Positions 18,544-27,630 of a stretch of DNA of 52,536 nt are shown one piece after another. The stretch covers positions 1-52,536 of the forward strand of contig JBOFFC010000013.1 of NCBI GenBank assembly GCA_051648405.1. Direction: 5' to 3'. The notes below the pieces were generated by a model. The model searched no databases. It was not told where the DNA came from and was given only the letters and a program-made list of their open reading frames with translations. How positions within the stretch are numbered: position 1 is the stretch's first letter; each line of letters starts with the position of its first letter. The DNA is from JBOFFC01 sp051648405 (GTDB taxonomy: Bacteria > Planctomycetota > Planctomycetia > Pirellulales > Lacipirellulaceae). The translations under genes and the position numbers were made by a program.

Positions 18544-18978
18544 TCACAGCAACTCGTACACGTGCTCTCCGCCGTGGGCGGGGTTGCCGATCAGCGAGTG
18601 GTTGCGCATGTCGATCACGAAGTCGAGGTGCTCGAGCGGCAGTTGACCGACCAGCACCGGCACGCCGTCGGGGACCTCCAAGACGTCCATCGTGCATGAG
18701 CGCCCCTGGATCGTGAGCCTGACCGCGGAGTAAATGTCCGCCGCGCCGGGACCGATGCTGTTCGACACCCGCTTCGAGGAGACTCGATCGAGCCCTAGCT
18801 CGCGGACCAGGCGGGTCGGGACCGACAGCAACGTCGCCCCGGAATCGACGAGCGCGTCGTCGATTTCAATCGCGCGCACCTTGTCGGGCGCGATCAAGCC
18901 GCGCTCCGTGGCCCACAGGTCCTTGAGGTTCTCGATCCGCACGGCGGTCAGCACACGCCCCATCTCGGTTGCGCTCAT
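18544..18978 (-). CDS. Retropepsin-like aspartic protease family protein
   Basis: This 144-residue protein contains the clan AA signature DALVDSGATLLSVP, with catalytic Asp45 in DSGAT (residues 45-49), followed by strand-rich sequence with VPDGVPVLVGQLPLEHLDFVIDM, which matches the C-terminal flap and ILG-x-D-like region of single-domain aspartyl proteases. Such proteins act as homodimers. There is no signal peptide or membrane helix, so it is probably cytosolic, and the substrate is unknown. ATG at 18978. It faces the ABM gene convergently; the next minus-strand gene upstream of it ends at 19030, and about 50 bases separate the two. Confidence 0.8.
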   Translation of the reverse strand: MSATEMGRVLTAVRIENLKDLWATERGLIAPDKVRAIEIDDALVDSGATLLSVPTRLVRELGLDRVSSKRVSNSIGPGAADIYSAVRLTIQGRSCTMDVLEVPDGVPVLVGQLPLEHLDFVIDMRNHSLIGNPAHGGEHVYELL

Positions 18979-19029
18979 ATCGGGTTCTCCAAGGGTTCGA
19001 CGCGACCCTGGATTGTACTCCCGACCGCG

Positions 19030-19827
19030 TCACAACGCGTTCAGGTAAGCCACCGAGTCGCCCAGGTCCTCGGCCGGCGAAGGGCCCTCGCGGCGTTCGG
19101 CGACGAACCAGCCGCGGTAGCCGTGCTCTTCGAGCCGCGCGGCGACGGCCGGCAGGTCGACGTCGCCGCGCCCCAGCTGCGTCTCGACGCCGCGGAGCGC
19201 GGCGGCGCCCCCTTCGCAGGTGGCGTCGGCCGCGTACGCCAGCAGGACGCGGTCCCCCAGCAGGCCGGCGGCGGCCGCCGGGTCGTGGCCTCGCCCGACG
19301 AGCGCCCCCGGGTGCAGCGCCACGCCGACCGTTCCGTCTGGCAGGCTGTCGAGCAGCGCGCGCTGCGCGGCCGGGTCGGCACCCGAGGCGAGCGCGACGC
19401 GCGCCCCGGCCCGATCGCCGTGGTCGGCCAGTAGCGAGAGCGACTCGACGAAGGTTTTCGACGCTCCCGAGGGCTCGGCCTCGGAGTCCAGTGGGGGCAA
19501 GTCGGGCATCGGGTGAGCGAGCACCCGGGCGCCGATCTTGTACGCGAAGGTCATCGCTTCGCGGATCGCCAGGACGCGGCGCTCGAGGTCCTCGGTGTCG
19601 GCGAGCGTGCGGCGCGTGGGGAATGCGACCGACGCGACGCGCAGTCCGAGGTCGTCGAGCAACTTGCGGAGCTGGCGCAAGGCCGTCTGCGAGAAATCCG
19701 CGACGCGCAGCTCGTTGCGGGCGTCGATCTCGACCCCGCTGGCGCCAAGCCGCGCAGCGGTCGCCAGCGCCTCGCGCAGCGGCAGGCGGAGCGAGCGGGT
19801 CTGCACGGCGATGGGGATCTCGGGCAA
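19030..19827 (-). CDS. Sugar phosphate isomerase/epimerase-like TIM-barrel protein
   Basis: The protein (265 residues from the TTG at 19827) has the AP endonuclease 2/xylose isomerase-like TIM-barrel pattern: IAVQTRSLRLPLREAL, then LGASGVEIDARN (strand and metal-side acid), LGLRVASVAFP, a conserved AYKIGARVLAHPMPDL strand, GVALHPGALVG and a final GYRGWFVAERR strand. The usual metal ligands cannot all be assigned. The start is uncertain: no ATG lies near the barrel start, and candidates are a TTG at 19827 or a GTG six codons later. The frame is open to 20100, but that would overlap the divergent secreted-protein gene. Substrate unknown. Confidence 0.78.
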   Translation of the reverse strand: MPEIPIAVQTRSLRLPLREALATAARLGASGVEIDARNELRVADFSQTALRQLRKLLDDLGLRVASVAFPTRRTLADTEDLERRVLAIREAMTFAYKIGARVLAHPMPDLPPLDSEAEPSGASKTFVESLSLLADHGDRAGARVALASGADPAAQRALLDSLPDGTVGVALHPGALVGRGHDPAAAAGLLGDRVLLAYAADATCEGGAAALRGVETQLGRGDVDLPAVAARLEEHGYRGWFVAERREGPSPAEDLGDSVAYLNAL

Positions 19828-19960
19828 GGCGATCGACGGTTTTGCGGGTTGCGGCGGTTCTGCGGGCGCAGCGTGGCGCGCGCCGCGGATGCGCCGTAGA
19901 GTTGCCCCGAGAGTGAGGATTCCCTTCCACCAGCATTCCCCTCGAACGCTCGCGCCGCCA

Positions 19961-22846
19961 GTGCCCTTGGTCCCCGTTTGTCGCCTGATCCGTCCGATCG
20001 CCCTCGCCGTGGCGGCTTGCCAGGTCGTGTGCCTTGTCGGCGCGCGCCCGGCGCTTGCCGGCGATTCGGGGCGGGATTCGCAAACGTTCGCGGGGGACAA
20101 CGTCGAGGTCTGGGCCTGCCGGTTCGGCGACGACTGGGACGTGAACTACGACAATCGGCCCGATCGTTGGACCAAGGTCGAGGACGACGTTCGTCCGCAC
20201 TACGTCAACGTCGCGATTGAGGACTCCGACGAGCCGGAGTCGGGCCGCTGCCTCGTGGTCAGGCCCAACGGGGCGTCGGCGCGGTTGTCGAGCCCGCCGA
20301 TCTACGTCGTCCCCAAGTTCAGTTACACGCTCGACCTGCGGGTCAAGACCGAGGGGATCGAGGTCGGGAAGGCGCGGCTGACGATGGAGTTCCAGGACGG
20401 GCGCGGGCGGCCTCGGCAGGTCGAGCAGACGAGCACGATCGACACGGGGGGCAAGTGGATCGCCCTCTCGATGAAGAACCACCAGCCGCGCGACCCCTCG
20501 ATCGAGCGGATGGTGCTGCACGTCGATTTTGATCGTGGCCCGCGCAGCGACCTCGCCGCCGCCGTGTCGGTCGCCGACCTGCGCCTGTTCCGTCTGCCGA
20601 GCGTGCGGATCCGCACCGGCAGCGCGTACAACGTCTACAGCGACCCGCGCGACGTCCGCGTCACCTGCGAGCTTTCGGGGATCCTCGAACGGAACCCCGA
20701 GGTCCGCTTCCAACTGCTCGACGCGACGAACAAGTCGATCGGCGAGTCGGGGGTGCAGAACCTCGAAGGCCGCGTCATCAGCGAGTCCAAGTCGAGTGCT
20801 TCGGAGGTCCTCGACGGCCTCGCCAACAGCGACACGGGCTACGAGGGAGAGATCGAGTGGAAGCCCCCGATCCGCGACCACGGCTTCTATCGCATCCGCG
20901 TCCACATGCGCAGCGGCGAGACCGGGAAACTGCTGAGCGAGCAGGCGGTGACGATCGCCGTCGTCCCCGAGGGCCTCGCGAAGGGGGAACGTGGCGAGTT
21001 CGGCTGGACGCTCCCCGACTCCGACAAACCGCTCAGCTTCGCGACGCTGCAGGACCTGTTGCCCCTCGCGGGCGTGAGCCTCGTGAAGCTCCCCGTCTGG
21101 TACCGCCCCGAGGACGAGAAGCGAGGCGACGACATCGTGCGCTTCGCCGAGCAGCTCGCCGCGCGCGACATCGAGGCGGTTGGCGTGCTGCAAGACCCCA
21201 CGGAGCTCGAGGAGAACCCGTTGGTGACGCGCGGCACGGCGCCGATCGAGGGCCTGATCTCGGCGGGCGAAGAGCATTGGCAACCGATGATCGAGCACAT
21301 CATCACAAAACTTTCGCTGCGGATCCACTACTGGCAATTGGGCCGCGACTACGACACGAGCTTCGTCGGCTACGCGAACCTGGTCGAGCGGATGCAACAG
21401 GTCCGCAACGCGATGTTCCGCTTCGGGCAGGACGTGCGCCTGGGGATCGGCTGGCGCTGGGACCACGCCGTCGAGTGGGACGAGCGCCCGAGCTGGGACT
21501 TCGAGCAGATGTCGGCCAAGCGTGGCCTCACCGCCGCGCAGCTCGACAAGCACCTGACGCAGTCGCCGGCCCCCTCGAGCGAGCGCTGGGTGTTCGTCGA
21601 GCCTCCCGATAATCCCGACGGCGCCTCGGACGGCGCGCTCGACGAACTCGAGCGCCACCAAAGCCGCGTGCGTGACTTCGTCGAGCAGATCGTCGTCGCG
21701 AAGGTGCACGGCGTGAACGCGATCTTCGTCGCCGACCCCTTCTCAGGCGTCGCCGACCCCACCGCCGGGCGGTGCGGAGTAATGAACGTCGATGGCTCGC
21801 CGGGCGAGCTGCTGCTCCCGTGGCGGACTTGCGCCCGCCTCCTGGGAGGGGCGCGGTACCTGGGGCAGATGACCCTCCCCGGCGGCAGCAAGAACTGGCT
21901 GTTCAAACGCGCCGACGGGCAAGTCGTGATGGTCCTTTGGAACGACGACCCGCGCGTCGAACGGCTTTACCTCGGGGACCACGTCCGCGTGGTCAACGTC
22001 TGGGGAAAAACAGCCGAGCCCCGCGACGCCAACGGGCTGCAATCGATCGACGTCGGTCGCATGCCGCAGTTCGTGGTCGGCCTCCACGACGCCATCACCG
22101 CGTGGCGGATGACGGTAGCGTTCGAGGAAAGCACGGTCCCCAGCGTGTTCGGAGTCGCACACGCCAACAAGGTGCAGTTCACCAACACGTTCGGCCAGGG
22201 GGTCTCGGGGACGGCGCAGGTCTTCATCCCCAACCGCTTCGCCGAGCTCTCCGACGCCGTCACGGGGGCCGATAGCGACGAGTGGCGCCTCGAGCCGCGC
22301 ACGTTTCGCTGGAAGCTCCGCCCCGGCGAAGCACACGGAGCGGCCTTCGAAGCGACGCTCAACAACGCGAGTTTCGGCGACCAGCCGGTGCGCGTCGATT
22401 TCGTTGTTGGCGCCGACAGAGAGTACCGCTTCAGCGTGTGGCGCACGTTGAGCGTCGGCCAAGGGGACCTCGACCTGCGTGTCGAGGCCGAGCTGGACGA
22501 AGAGGGGCGATTGCTCGTCCACCAGCGGCTCCGCGCCCTGTCCGGCCCTCCGGCCGACTTCCGCTGCCAGCTCTACGCCGTGGGCAACCACCGCAAGCGC
22601 GCGCAGGTGTTCCAGCTCGGCGCCGACATCGACAAGCAGACTTACGTCTACCAGGACGGCTCGGCGATGATCGGGACCGAGCTGAAGCTCAAGATCGAGG
22701 AACTCGAAGGGCGCCGCGTGCTGATCCACCGCTTTGTGGTGCCGTCGCTCGAGGAGCTCCGCAAGACCGCTGCCAAGAACAGGAAGGGGGCGTCCCCGGT
22801 GACCAACAACACCCCCCCCGAGCCGAACACGACCGCCGGCGTGTGA
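19961..22846 (+). CDS. Large secreted protein with a possible glycoside-hydrolase-like TIM barrel
   Basis: This 961-residue protein has a clear signal peptide ending in ALA-G at residues 31-34. An N-terminal beta-rich region (about 40-330) resembles carbohydrate-binding or jelly-roll domains: it describes a DNRPDRWTKVED start and repeated strand patterns. The central part (about 340-700) reads like a clan A TIM barrel (GEFGWTLPDSD, VSLVKLPVWYRPEDEKRGDD, WQLGRDYDTSF, VRLGIGWRWDHAVEW). The C-terminal part is beta-rich. No glycoside hydrolase family could be assigned, and I cannot identify a catalytic acid pair, so it may be a non-catalytic relative. The start is the GTG at 19961, which puts the signal peptide at the N-terminus. 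It is divergent from the TIM-barrel isomerase-like gene. Confidence 0.7.
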   Translation: MPLVPVCRLIRPIALAVAACQVVCLVGARPALAGDSGRDSQTFAGDNVEVWACRFGDDWDVNYDNRPDRWTKVEDDVRPHYVNVAIEDSDEPESGRCLVVRPNGASARLSSPPIYVVPKFSYTLDLRVKTEGIEVGKARLTMEFQDGRGRPRQVEQTSTIDTGGKWIALSMKNHQPRDPSIERMVLHVDFDRGPRSDLAAAVSVADLRLFRLPSVRIRTGSAYNVYSDPRDVRVTCELSGILERNPEVRFQLLDATNKSIGESGVQNLEGRVISESKSSASEVLDGLANSDTGYEGEIEWKPPIRDHGFYRIRVHMRSGETGKLLSEQAVTIAVVPEGLAKGERGEFGWTLPDSDKPLSFATLQDLLPLAGVSLVKLPVWYRPEDEKRGDDIVRFAEQLAARDIEAVGVLQDPTELEENPLVTRGTAPIEGLISAGEEHWQPMIEHIITKLSLRIHYWQLGRDYDTSFVGYANLVERMQQVRNAMFRFGQDVRLGIGWRWDHAVEWDERPSWDFEQMSAKRGLTAAQLDKHLTQSPAPSSERWVFVEPPDNPDGASDGALDELERHQSRVRDFVEQIVVAKVHGVNAIFVADPFSGVADPTAGRCGVMNVDGSPGELLLPWRTCARLLGGARYLGQMTLPGGSKNWLFKRADGQVVMVLWNDDPRVERLYLGDHVRVVNVWGKTAEPRDANGLQSIDVGRMPQFVVGLHDAITAWRMTVAFEESTVPSVFGVAHANKVQFTNTFGQGVSGTAQVFIPNRFAELSDAVTGADSDEWRLEPRTFRWKLRPGEAHGAAFEATLNNASFGDQPVRVDFVVGADREYRFSVWRTLSVGQGDLDLRVEAELDEEGRLLVHQRLRALSGPPADFRCQLYAVGNHRKRAQVFQLGADIDKQTYVYQDGSAMIGTELKLKIEELEGRRVLIHRFVVPSLEELRKTAAKNRKGASPVTNNTPPEPNTTAGV

Positions 22847-22931
22847 CGCCGCGGGGGGAGGCTCGCGTCGGCGTGGCCGAGCGGTACCCTCGTGAGGAGT
22901 GTCCCCCCTCCGCAGCCCAGCTCGCCCCGCC

Positions 22932-23774
22932 ATGCCCACGATCGCCGACGCCGCGAGCCTGCTTCAACGCGTCGCCCCGCTCGAGCTGGCCGAGGACTGG
23001 GACAACGTCGGGCTCTTGGTCGGCGACCCGTCGGGCGCGCTGACGCGGGTCGTGACCTGCCTGACGGTCACCGCGCGAGTCGTCGAGGAGGCGACGCGGG
23101 GAGGCGCCGAGCTCGTCGTCTCCCACCACCCGCTGCCGTTCCGGCCGCTCGATCGGGTCTCGACCGACCGTGTCGATGGCGGGCTGGTCTGGCGCCTCGC
23201 GCGGGCCGGCGTAGCGCTTTACAGCGCACACACGGCGTACGACTCGGCCGAGGGGGGGATCAACGATCAACTGGCCGCGGGGATCGGGCTCGAGGGCCTT
23301 ACGCCGCTGGTCCCCGCGTCGGCTGCCGCGGTCGCCGCGGGTTGGGGGAGGCTCGGCGCCGGGCGCGTCGGGAGGCCCCCGGCGGGGACGACGGTCGGCG
23401 CGCTGGTCGCGCGCTGCCGGGAGTTCCTAACGAGTCCTGGCGCCACGCCGCCGCTCGTGCGTTGGGGTCGCGCCACGGGCCCGCAGGGAGAACCACCGAT
23501 CGACCGACCGCTGACGAGAGTCGCTGTCGCCTGCGGCAGCGGGGCGTCGATGCTGGGGGCCGCCTCGTCGGCCGGCTGCGACGGCTTCGTCGCGGGCGAG
23601 GCGACGCTTCACGACTGCTTGCGGGCCGAAGCGCTGGGAGTCTCGCTGATTCTCGTTGGGCACCACGCCAGCGAACGGTTCGCGATGGAGTCCCTCGCCG
23701 AGCGCCTCGCGGCCGACCTCGCTGGCGTTTCCGTTTGGGCGAGCCGCGACGAGGGCGAACCCCTCGAAGCCTGA
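22932..23774 (+). CDS. Nif3-like dinuclear metal centre protein
   Basis: The 280-residue protein matches the Nif3/YbgI family (GTP cyclohydrolase I type 2-like, DUF34). The first metal-site segment is VVSHHPLPF (His65-His66), then LYSAHTAYDSAEGGINDQLA (His100 and Asp104). The C-terminal GHHASERFAMESL carries the last ligands (His244-His245, Glu248). AEDWDNVGLLVGD near the N-terminus is the family start signature. Members form a hexameric toroid with two metals per subunit; the true substrate is not established. ATG at 22932. It is followed 157 bases later by the GT2 gene on the same strand. Confidence 0.93.
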   Translation: MPTIADAASLLQRVAPLELAEDWDNVGLLVGDPSGALTRVVTCLTVTARVVEEATRGGAELVVSHHPLPFRPLDRVSTDRVDGGLVWRLARAGVALYSAHTAYDSAEGGINDQLAAGIGLEGLTPLVPASAAAVAAGWGRLGAGRVGRPPAGTTVGALVARCREFLTSPGATPPLVRWGRATGPQGEPPIDRPLTRVAVACGSGASMLGAASSAGCDGFVAGEATLHDCLRAEALGVSLILVGHHASERFAMESLAERLAADLAGVSVWASRDEGEPLEA

Positions 23775-23931
23775 CCCCGTAGGTACGGAAGCGACGCCAA
23801 AATCGGCGTGCGGCGGACCGCGGGCTTGTTTGCTCCGGGCTCTCCGCTGCCTAGAATCGCCAGTCCGTGGCGCCCCCGACGCCCGTCCCTCCCAGCTCCC
23901 GCGTGCTCGCCACGCCACGCCCGAGGCCGCC

Positions 23932-24699
23932 ATGCTGCTGTCCAAGCCCCGGTTGCTGACGGCGCTCCCCGTTTACAACGAGGCGGCGCACCTCACGCGG
24001 GTACTCGACGAGGTGGTGCAGCACGCGGACGACGTGCTGGTGGTGGACGACGGATCGACCGACGACACGCCGGCGCTGCTCGCGGCGCGCGGCGACGTGA
24101 AGGTCGTCACGCACAGCCCCAATCGAGGCTACGGCGCCGCGTTGCGGACCGCCTTCTGTTACGCCCAGAAGCACGGCTACGACACCCTCGTGACGATCGA
24201 CTGCGACGGCCAGCACGAGCCGCAGCGGGTCCGCGAGCTGGCCGCGGCGGTCCAGGGGTGGGACGTCGCCTCTGGCAGCCGCTACCTCGACCTGGCGCTC
24301 GACCCGACCGGCACGGCGCCGGCCGATCGTCGGCGCATCAACCACACGATCACGGCCGAGCTGAACGAACGGCTCGGCCTGGCGCTCACCGACGCGTTTT
24401 GTGGGTTCAAGGCGTACCGCGTGGCGGCCCTCGAGCCGCTGAGAATCACCGAGACCGGGTACGCGATGCCGCTGGAGTGGTGGGTGCAGGCGGCGCACCA
24501 CGGCCTGCGCGTGCGCGAGGTCGCCGTTCCGTTGATTTACCTGGACGAGCAGCGGAGCTTCGGCGGCGCGCTCGACGACGCCGCGCGCCGTCTGGCGCAC
24601 TACCGCGAAGTGATCGATCGCGCCGTCGCCGCGACGCTCGATCCGCCCGATCGCGAGGCGTGCGCCGCCGCGGCGTGCTGCGCCACGGGCGAGGGGTGA
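23932..24699 (+). CDS. Family 2 glycosyltransferase
   Basis: This GT-A fold glycosyltransferase (255 residues) shows LTALPVYNEAAHLTRVLDEV at the N-terminus, then the nucleotide-binding VVDDGSTDDTP (DDGS at residues 39-42) and a DxD motif at Asp90-Cys91-Asp92 (ID CDGQHEP). It resembles DPM1-like polyprenyl-phosphate hexosyltransferases (GYGAALRTAF and VASGSRY segments). No membrane helix is visible, so it would be a soluble or peripheral enzyme. The tail (about 235-255) is alanine- and cysteine-rich (CAAAACCATGEG). The acceptor is unknown. ATG at 23932. It is encoded between the Nif3-like gene and the BshC-like gene. Confidence 0.9.
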   Translation: MLLSKPRLLTALPVYNEAAHLTRVLDEVVQHADDVLVVDDGSTDDTPALLAARGDVKVVTHSPNRGYGAALRTAFCYAQKHGYDTLVTIDCDGQHEPQRVRELAAAVQGWDVASGSRYLDLALDPTGTAPADRRRINHTITAELNERLGLALTDAFCGFKAYRVAALEPLRITETGYAMPLEWWVQAAHHGLRVREVAVPLIYLDEQRSFGGALDDAARRLAHYREVIDRAVAATLDPPDREACAAAACCATGEG

Positions 24700-24709
24700 G
24701 GCTCCGCGG

Positions 24710-26323
24710 ATGCCTGCTCGTCAGCGTGACCCCGCCCCTCGCCCCCCCGCGCGCCACCGAGCGCCGAGCCACGACGGGGGGACCCTCGTCGAACCCACGC
24801 CCATCGACCTGCTGCGGCTCGTCGAGACGAACCGCGCGGCGCTACCGGAGATCACCCTCGGCGGCTTGCCGCTCGGCGAGGTCGCGGCCGCGGCCCGCGC
24901 GCGACTCGTCGCCGACGCCACCCGCTACACGGCCGCGTACCTCGGTGACCTGACTCCCACGTTCCCGGCGGGCGCCCCGCTGGTCGTCTCCGGGCACCAG
25001 CCCGAGCTGTTCCACCCGGGCGTGTGGTTCAAGAACTTCGCGCTCGACCAGATCGCGCGGCGCTCGGGCGCCGCGGCGCTCCACTTGCTGATCGACAGCG
25101 ACCTGTGCCGCGGCGCGTCGATTCGCGTGCCCGCCGGTCCGCGTGACTCGCCGCGGTGGGACACGGTCGCCTACGACGCGCTCGGCGCGGCGACGCCGCA
25201 CGAAGAGCGCCGCGTGCTCGACCCGACGCTGTTCGAGTCGTTCCCCGCGCGGCTCGCCCAGAGCGCGGCGACGCTCGGCCTCGAGCCGCTCGCCGCGGTG
25301 ATGTGGCCGGCTGCTCTCGACGCGGCCGGTCGCCACGGAGTGCTCGGCCGCGCGGTGAGCGAGGCGCGGCACATGCTCGAGACGCGCTGGGGGAGTCGAA
25401 CCCTCGAGCTGCCGCTGGCCGACGTGTGCGATGCCCCGGAGTTCGGCCGCTTCGTGCTGGAGCTCGTTTCGCGCGCGGACGTGTTTCGCACGGCTTACAA
25501 CACTGCGCTGGCCGACTACCGCCGAGCGCACCGCATCCGCACAGCAGCGCAGCCGGTCCCCGACCTCCACCAGCGCGACGGCTGGGTCGAGTGCGCGCTG
25601 TGGGTGTGGAGCGCGTCAGCCCCCGTGCGACGAGCTCTGTGGGCGCGACGCGTCGGCGCGACGATCGAGCTCAGCGACGGCGCCGACTGGCGAGCAAGCC
25701 TCTCGAGCGACCCGACGAGCGCGATCGATCAACTCGCCGCGCTGCGCTGCCGCGGCGTGAAGCTCCGCAGCCGCGCGCTGACGACGACGCTCTACGCGCG
25801 GCTCGTGCTCGCCGACCTGTTCCTGCACGGCATCGGCGGGGCGAAGTACGACGAGGTGACCGACCTCCTCGCCGAGCGGTTCTTCGGATTCGCACCCCCG
25901 GCGCACGCGACGCTCACCGCCACGCTGCGGCTGCCGATCGCGACCGCCGCGCCACCTGGCGGCGGGATCGCCGAGGCGACTGCGAAGCTCCGCGCGATGC
26001 GCTACCACCCCGAGCGGTTCGCCGTCGCGGCGAGCCCGAGTGTCGTCGAGCTGATCGCCGAGAAGCAGCGCTTCGTCGGGCAGACGCCACCGCGCGGTGC
26101 GGGGGCCGAGCGCCGTCACGCGATCGACCGCGTCAATCGCGCGCTCGCCGCCGGGCTCGCCGCCGAGCGCGCGCGTCTCGAAGGGGAGCTCGGCGCCCTC
26201 GCGCGCGACGCGAACGCCGCCGCGGTCGTTGCTTCGCGCGAGGTCTCGTTCGCGTACTTCCCCGAAGCGGACCTCCGCGCGCGGCTGCCAGCGCTGGCGC
26301 GCCGCGCCGGCGAAGCCGACTAG
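24710..26323 (+). CDS. BshC-like protein (bacillithiol cysteine-adding enzyme superfamily, distant)
   Basis: The 537-residue protein has the length of BshC (about 540). An N-terminal VVSGHQPELFHPGVWFKNF segment corresponds in position and pattern to the BshC GGQQAGLLTGP loop. A C-terminal LVLADLFLHGIGGAKYDEVTDLLAERFFGF corresponds to the BshC VGGPGEIAYWAEL region. The final part is a helical coiled-coil-like stretch (LAAERARLEGELGALARDANAAA), also as in BshC. BshC joins cysteine to glucosaminyl-malate in bacillithiol synthesis, but no BshA or BshB gene is in the window, so this may be a planctomycete paralogue with another substrate. The relation is from recalled sequence patterns, not a search. 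ATG at 24710, 10 bases after the GT2 stop, suggesting a shared transcript. Confidence 0.55.
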   Translation: MPARQRDPAPRPPARHRAPSHDGGTLVEPTPIDLLRLVETNRAALPEITLGGLPLGEVAAAARARLVADATRYTAAYLGDLTPTFPAGAPLVVSGHQPELFHPGVWFKNFALDQIARRSGAAALHLLIDSDLCRGASIRVPAGPRDSPRWDTVAYDALGAATPHEERRVLDPTLFESFPARLAQSAATLGLEPLAAVMWPAALDAAGRHGVLGRAVSEARHMLETRWGSRTLELPLADVCDAPEFGRFVLELVSRADVFRTAYNTALADYRRAHRIRTAAQPVPDLHQRDGWVECALWVWSASAPVRRALWARRVGATIELSDGADWRASLSSDPTSAIDQLAALRCRGVKLRSRALTTTLYARLVLADLFLHGIGGAKYDEVTDLLAERFFGFAPPAHATLTATLRLPIATAAPPGGGIAEATAKLRAMRYHPERFAVAASPSVVELIAEKQRFVGQTPPRGAGAERRHAIDRVNRALAAGLAAERARLEGELGALARDANAAAVVASREVSFAYFPEADLRARLPALARRAGEAD

Positions 26324-26509
26324 CCCGCGCCCGCGGCGATCATCGGCTGCTTCGAGGGGGTTCGCTGGCGCCAACTCCGGGCGCCTCTCGACGAAACCAC
26401 CAAGAAATAGTTGCCTCGGCGTGTGGCGATGTGTACAAAGTAACACTACTGCCGGCGGGGGCGTTCCCCCGGCCGTGCGCTTCGCGTCCCGGGCCGACGG
26501 AGAGTTGCG

Positions 26510-27613
26510 ATGCCAGCACTGTTCGAGGCGAGCGCAGCGGAAGGGCCGCCGATGGTCGATTGCCAACCGGCGCCGAGCGGTCGTGGCGCCGGGATTCGAC
26601 CGCCGAACCCCCACCTGTCGGTGCAGCACACGGCGGACGAGGCGCAGGCGCCGGCCGAGCCGGTGAAACTCCGCACGCGGTTCTACTCCGACGAGTCGCA
26701 GTCGATCGTGAGCCGCAACGAGAGCCCGGACATCCCCTTCCGCTGGAGCGTGAACCCCTACCGGGGCTGCGAGCACGGCTGCGCGTACTGCTACGCGCGG
26801 CCGACGCACGAGTACCTGGGCCTCGACGCGGGGCTGGGGTTCGAGACGCAGGTCCTCGTCAAGCACAACGCCGCGCTACTGCTGCGGAAGTGGCTGGCGC
26901 GCCCGGCGTGGAACGGCGAGCCGATCGTCTTCTCGGGGGTCACCGACTGCTACCAGCCGGCCGAGCGCGAGCACCGCGTTACCCGCGCGTGTCTCGAGGT
27001 CGCCGAGGAGTGCGGCCAGCCGGTGGGGATCGTCACCAAGAACGCCCTGGTGACGCGCGACAAGGACCTGCTGGCGTCGCTTGCAGAACGGAGCGCCGCG
27101 GCGGTCGCGCTCTCGATCACGACGCTCGACGAGGGGCTTGCGCGGCGGATGGAGCCGCGCACCAGCACGCCGTCGGCCCGGTTGCGCGCCGTGGCCGAGC
27201 TCGTCGAGGGGGGCGTCCCGGTGCACGTCGTGGCGGCGCCGGTGATCCCGGGGCTCAACGACCACGAGCTGCCGGCGATCCTCGCCGCGGCGCGCGAAGC
27301 CGGGGCCTCGTCGGCGAGTTACACGCTGCTGCGGCTGCCGGGTTCGGTGCGCGAGGTGTTCCTCGAGTGGCTAGCCCGCTGCGAGCCACGCCGCGCCACG
27401 CGCGTAGCCACCCTGCTGCGGGGTGTGCGCGAAGGGGGGCTGAGCAGCTCGCGCTTCGGCGAGCGGATGAGCGGCGTTGGTCCTTACGCGGCGCAGATCG
27501 CCAGGACGTTTCGTGTCTTCGCCCATCGCAACGGGCTGAACCGTGCGCCCCAGCCGTTGTCCAGCGCGGCGTTCCGGCCGCCGCGACTCGACGCGCAGCG
27601 GCGATTGTTCTAA
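26510..27613 (+). CDS. PA0069-family radical SAM protein
   Basis: This 367-residue radical SAM enzyme has the cluster motif CEHGCAYCYAR with Cys87, Cys91 and Cys94 (CxxxCxxC), preceded by the NPYRG segment that is typical of SplB-like/PA0069 proteins. Downstream, PIVFSGVTDCYQPAE and LAERSAAAVALSITTLDEGLARRMEPRTSTPSARLRAV-type segments match the family (read in parts). The AdoMet-binding barrel should use the cluster at Cys87-94. The product is unknown; no partner gene is adjacent. The ATG at 26510 is preceded by 186 bases without a supported gene. The LuxR-type regulator ends 17 bases away on the opposite strand. Confidence 0.92.
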   Translation: MPALFEASAAEGPPMVDCQPAPSGRGAGIRPPNPHLSVQHTADEAQAPAEPVKLRTRFYSDESQSIVSRNESPDIPFRWSVNPYRGCEHGCAYCYARPTHEYLGLDAGLGFETQVLVKHNAALLLRKWLARPAWNGEPIVFSGVTDCYQPAEREHRVTRACLEVAEECGQPVGIVTKNALVTRDKDLLASLAERSAAAVALSITTLDEGLARRMEPRTSTPSARLRAVAELVEGGVPVHVVAAPVIPGLNDHELPAILAAAREAGASSASYTLLRLPGSVREVFLEWLARCEPRRATRVATLLRGVREGGLSSSRFGERMSGVGPYAAQIARTFRVFAHRNGLNRAPQPLSSAAFRPPRLDAQRRLF

Positions 27614-27630
27614 GGCCCGCTCTGGCTGGG

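Noticed and set aside
18866..21709. Open minus-strand frame of about 950 codons opposite the secreted TIM-barrel-like gene
   Set aside because: It runs through the real secreted-protein gene and the TIM-barrel gene in another frame; its composition is typical of an antisense shadow.
22868..22895. GCGTGGCCGAGCGGT string resembling the 5' part of a serine or leucine tRNA
   Set aside because: No anticodon arm, T arm or CCA-proximal stem follows; it is a chance match in GC-rich sequence before the Nif3-like gene.
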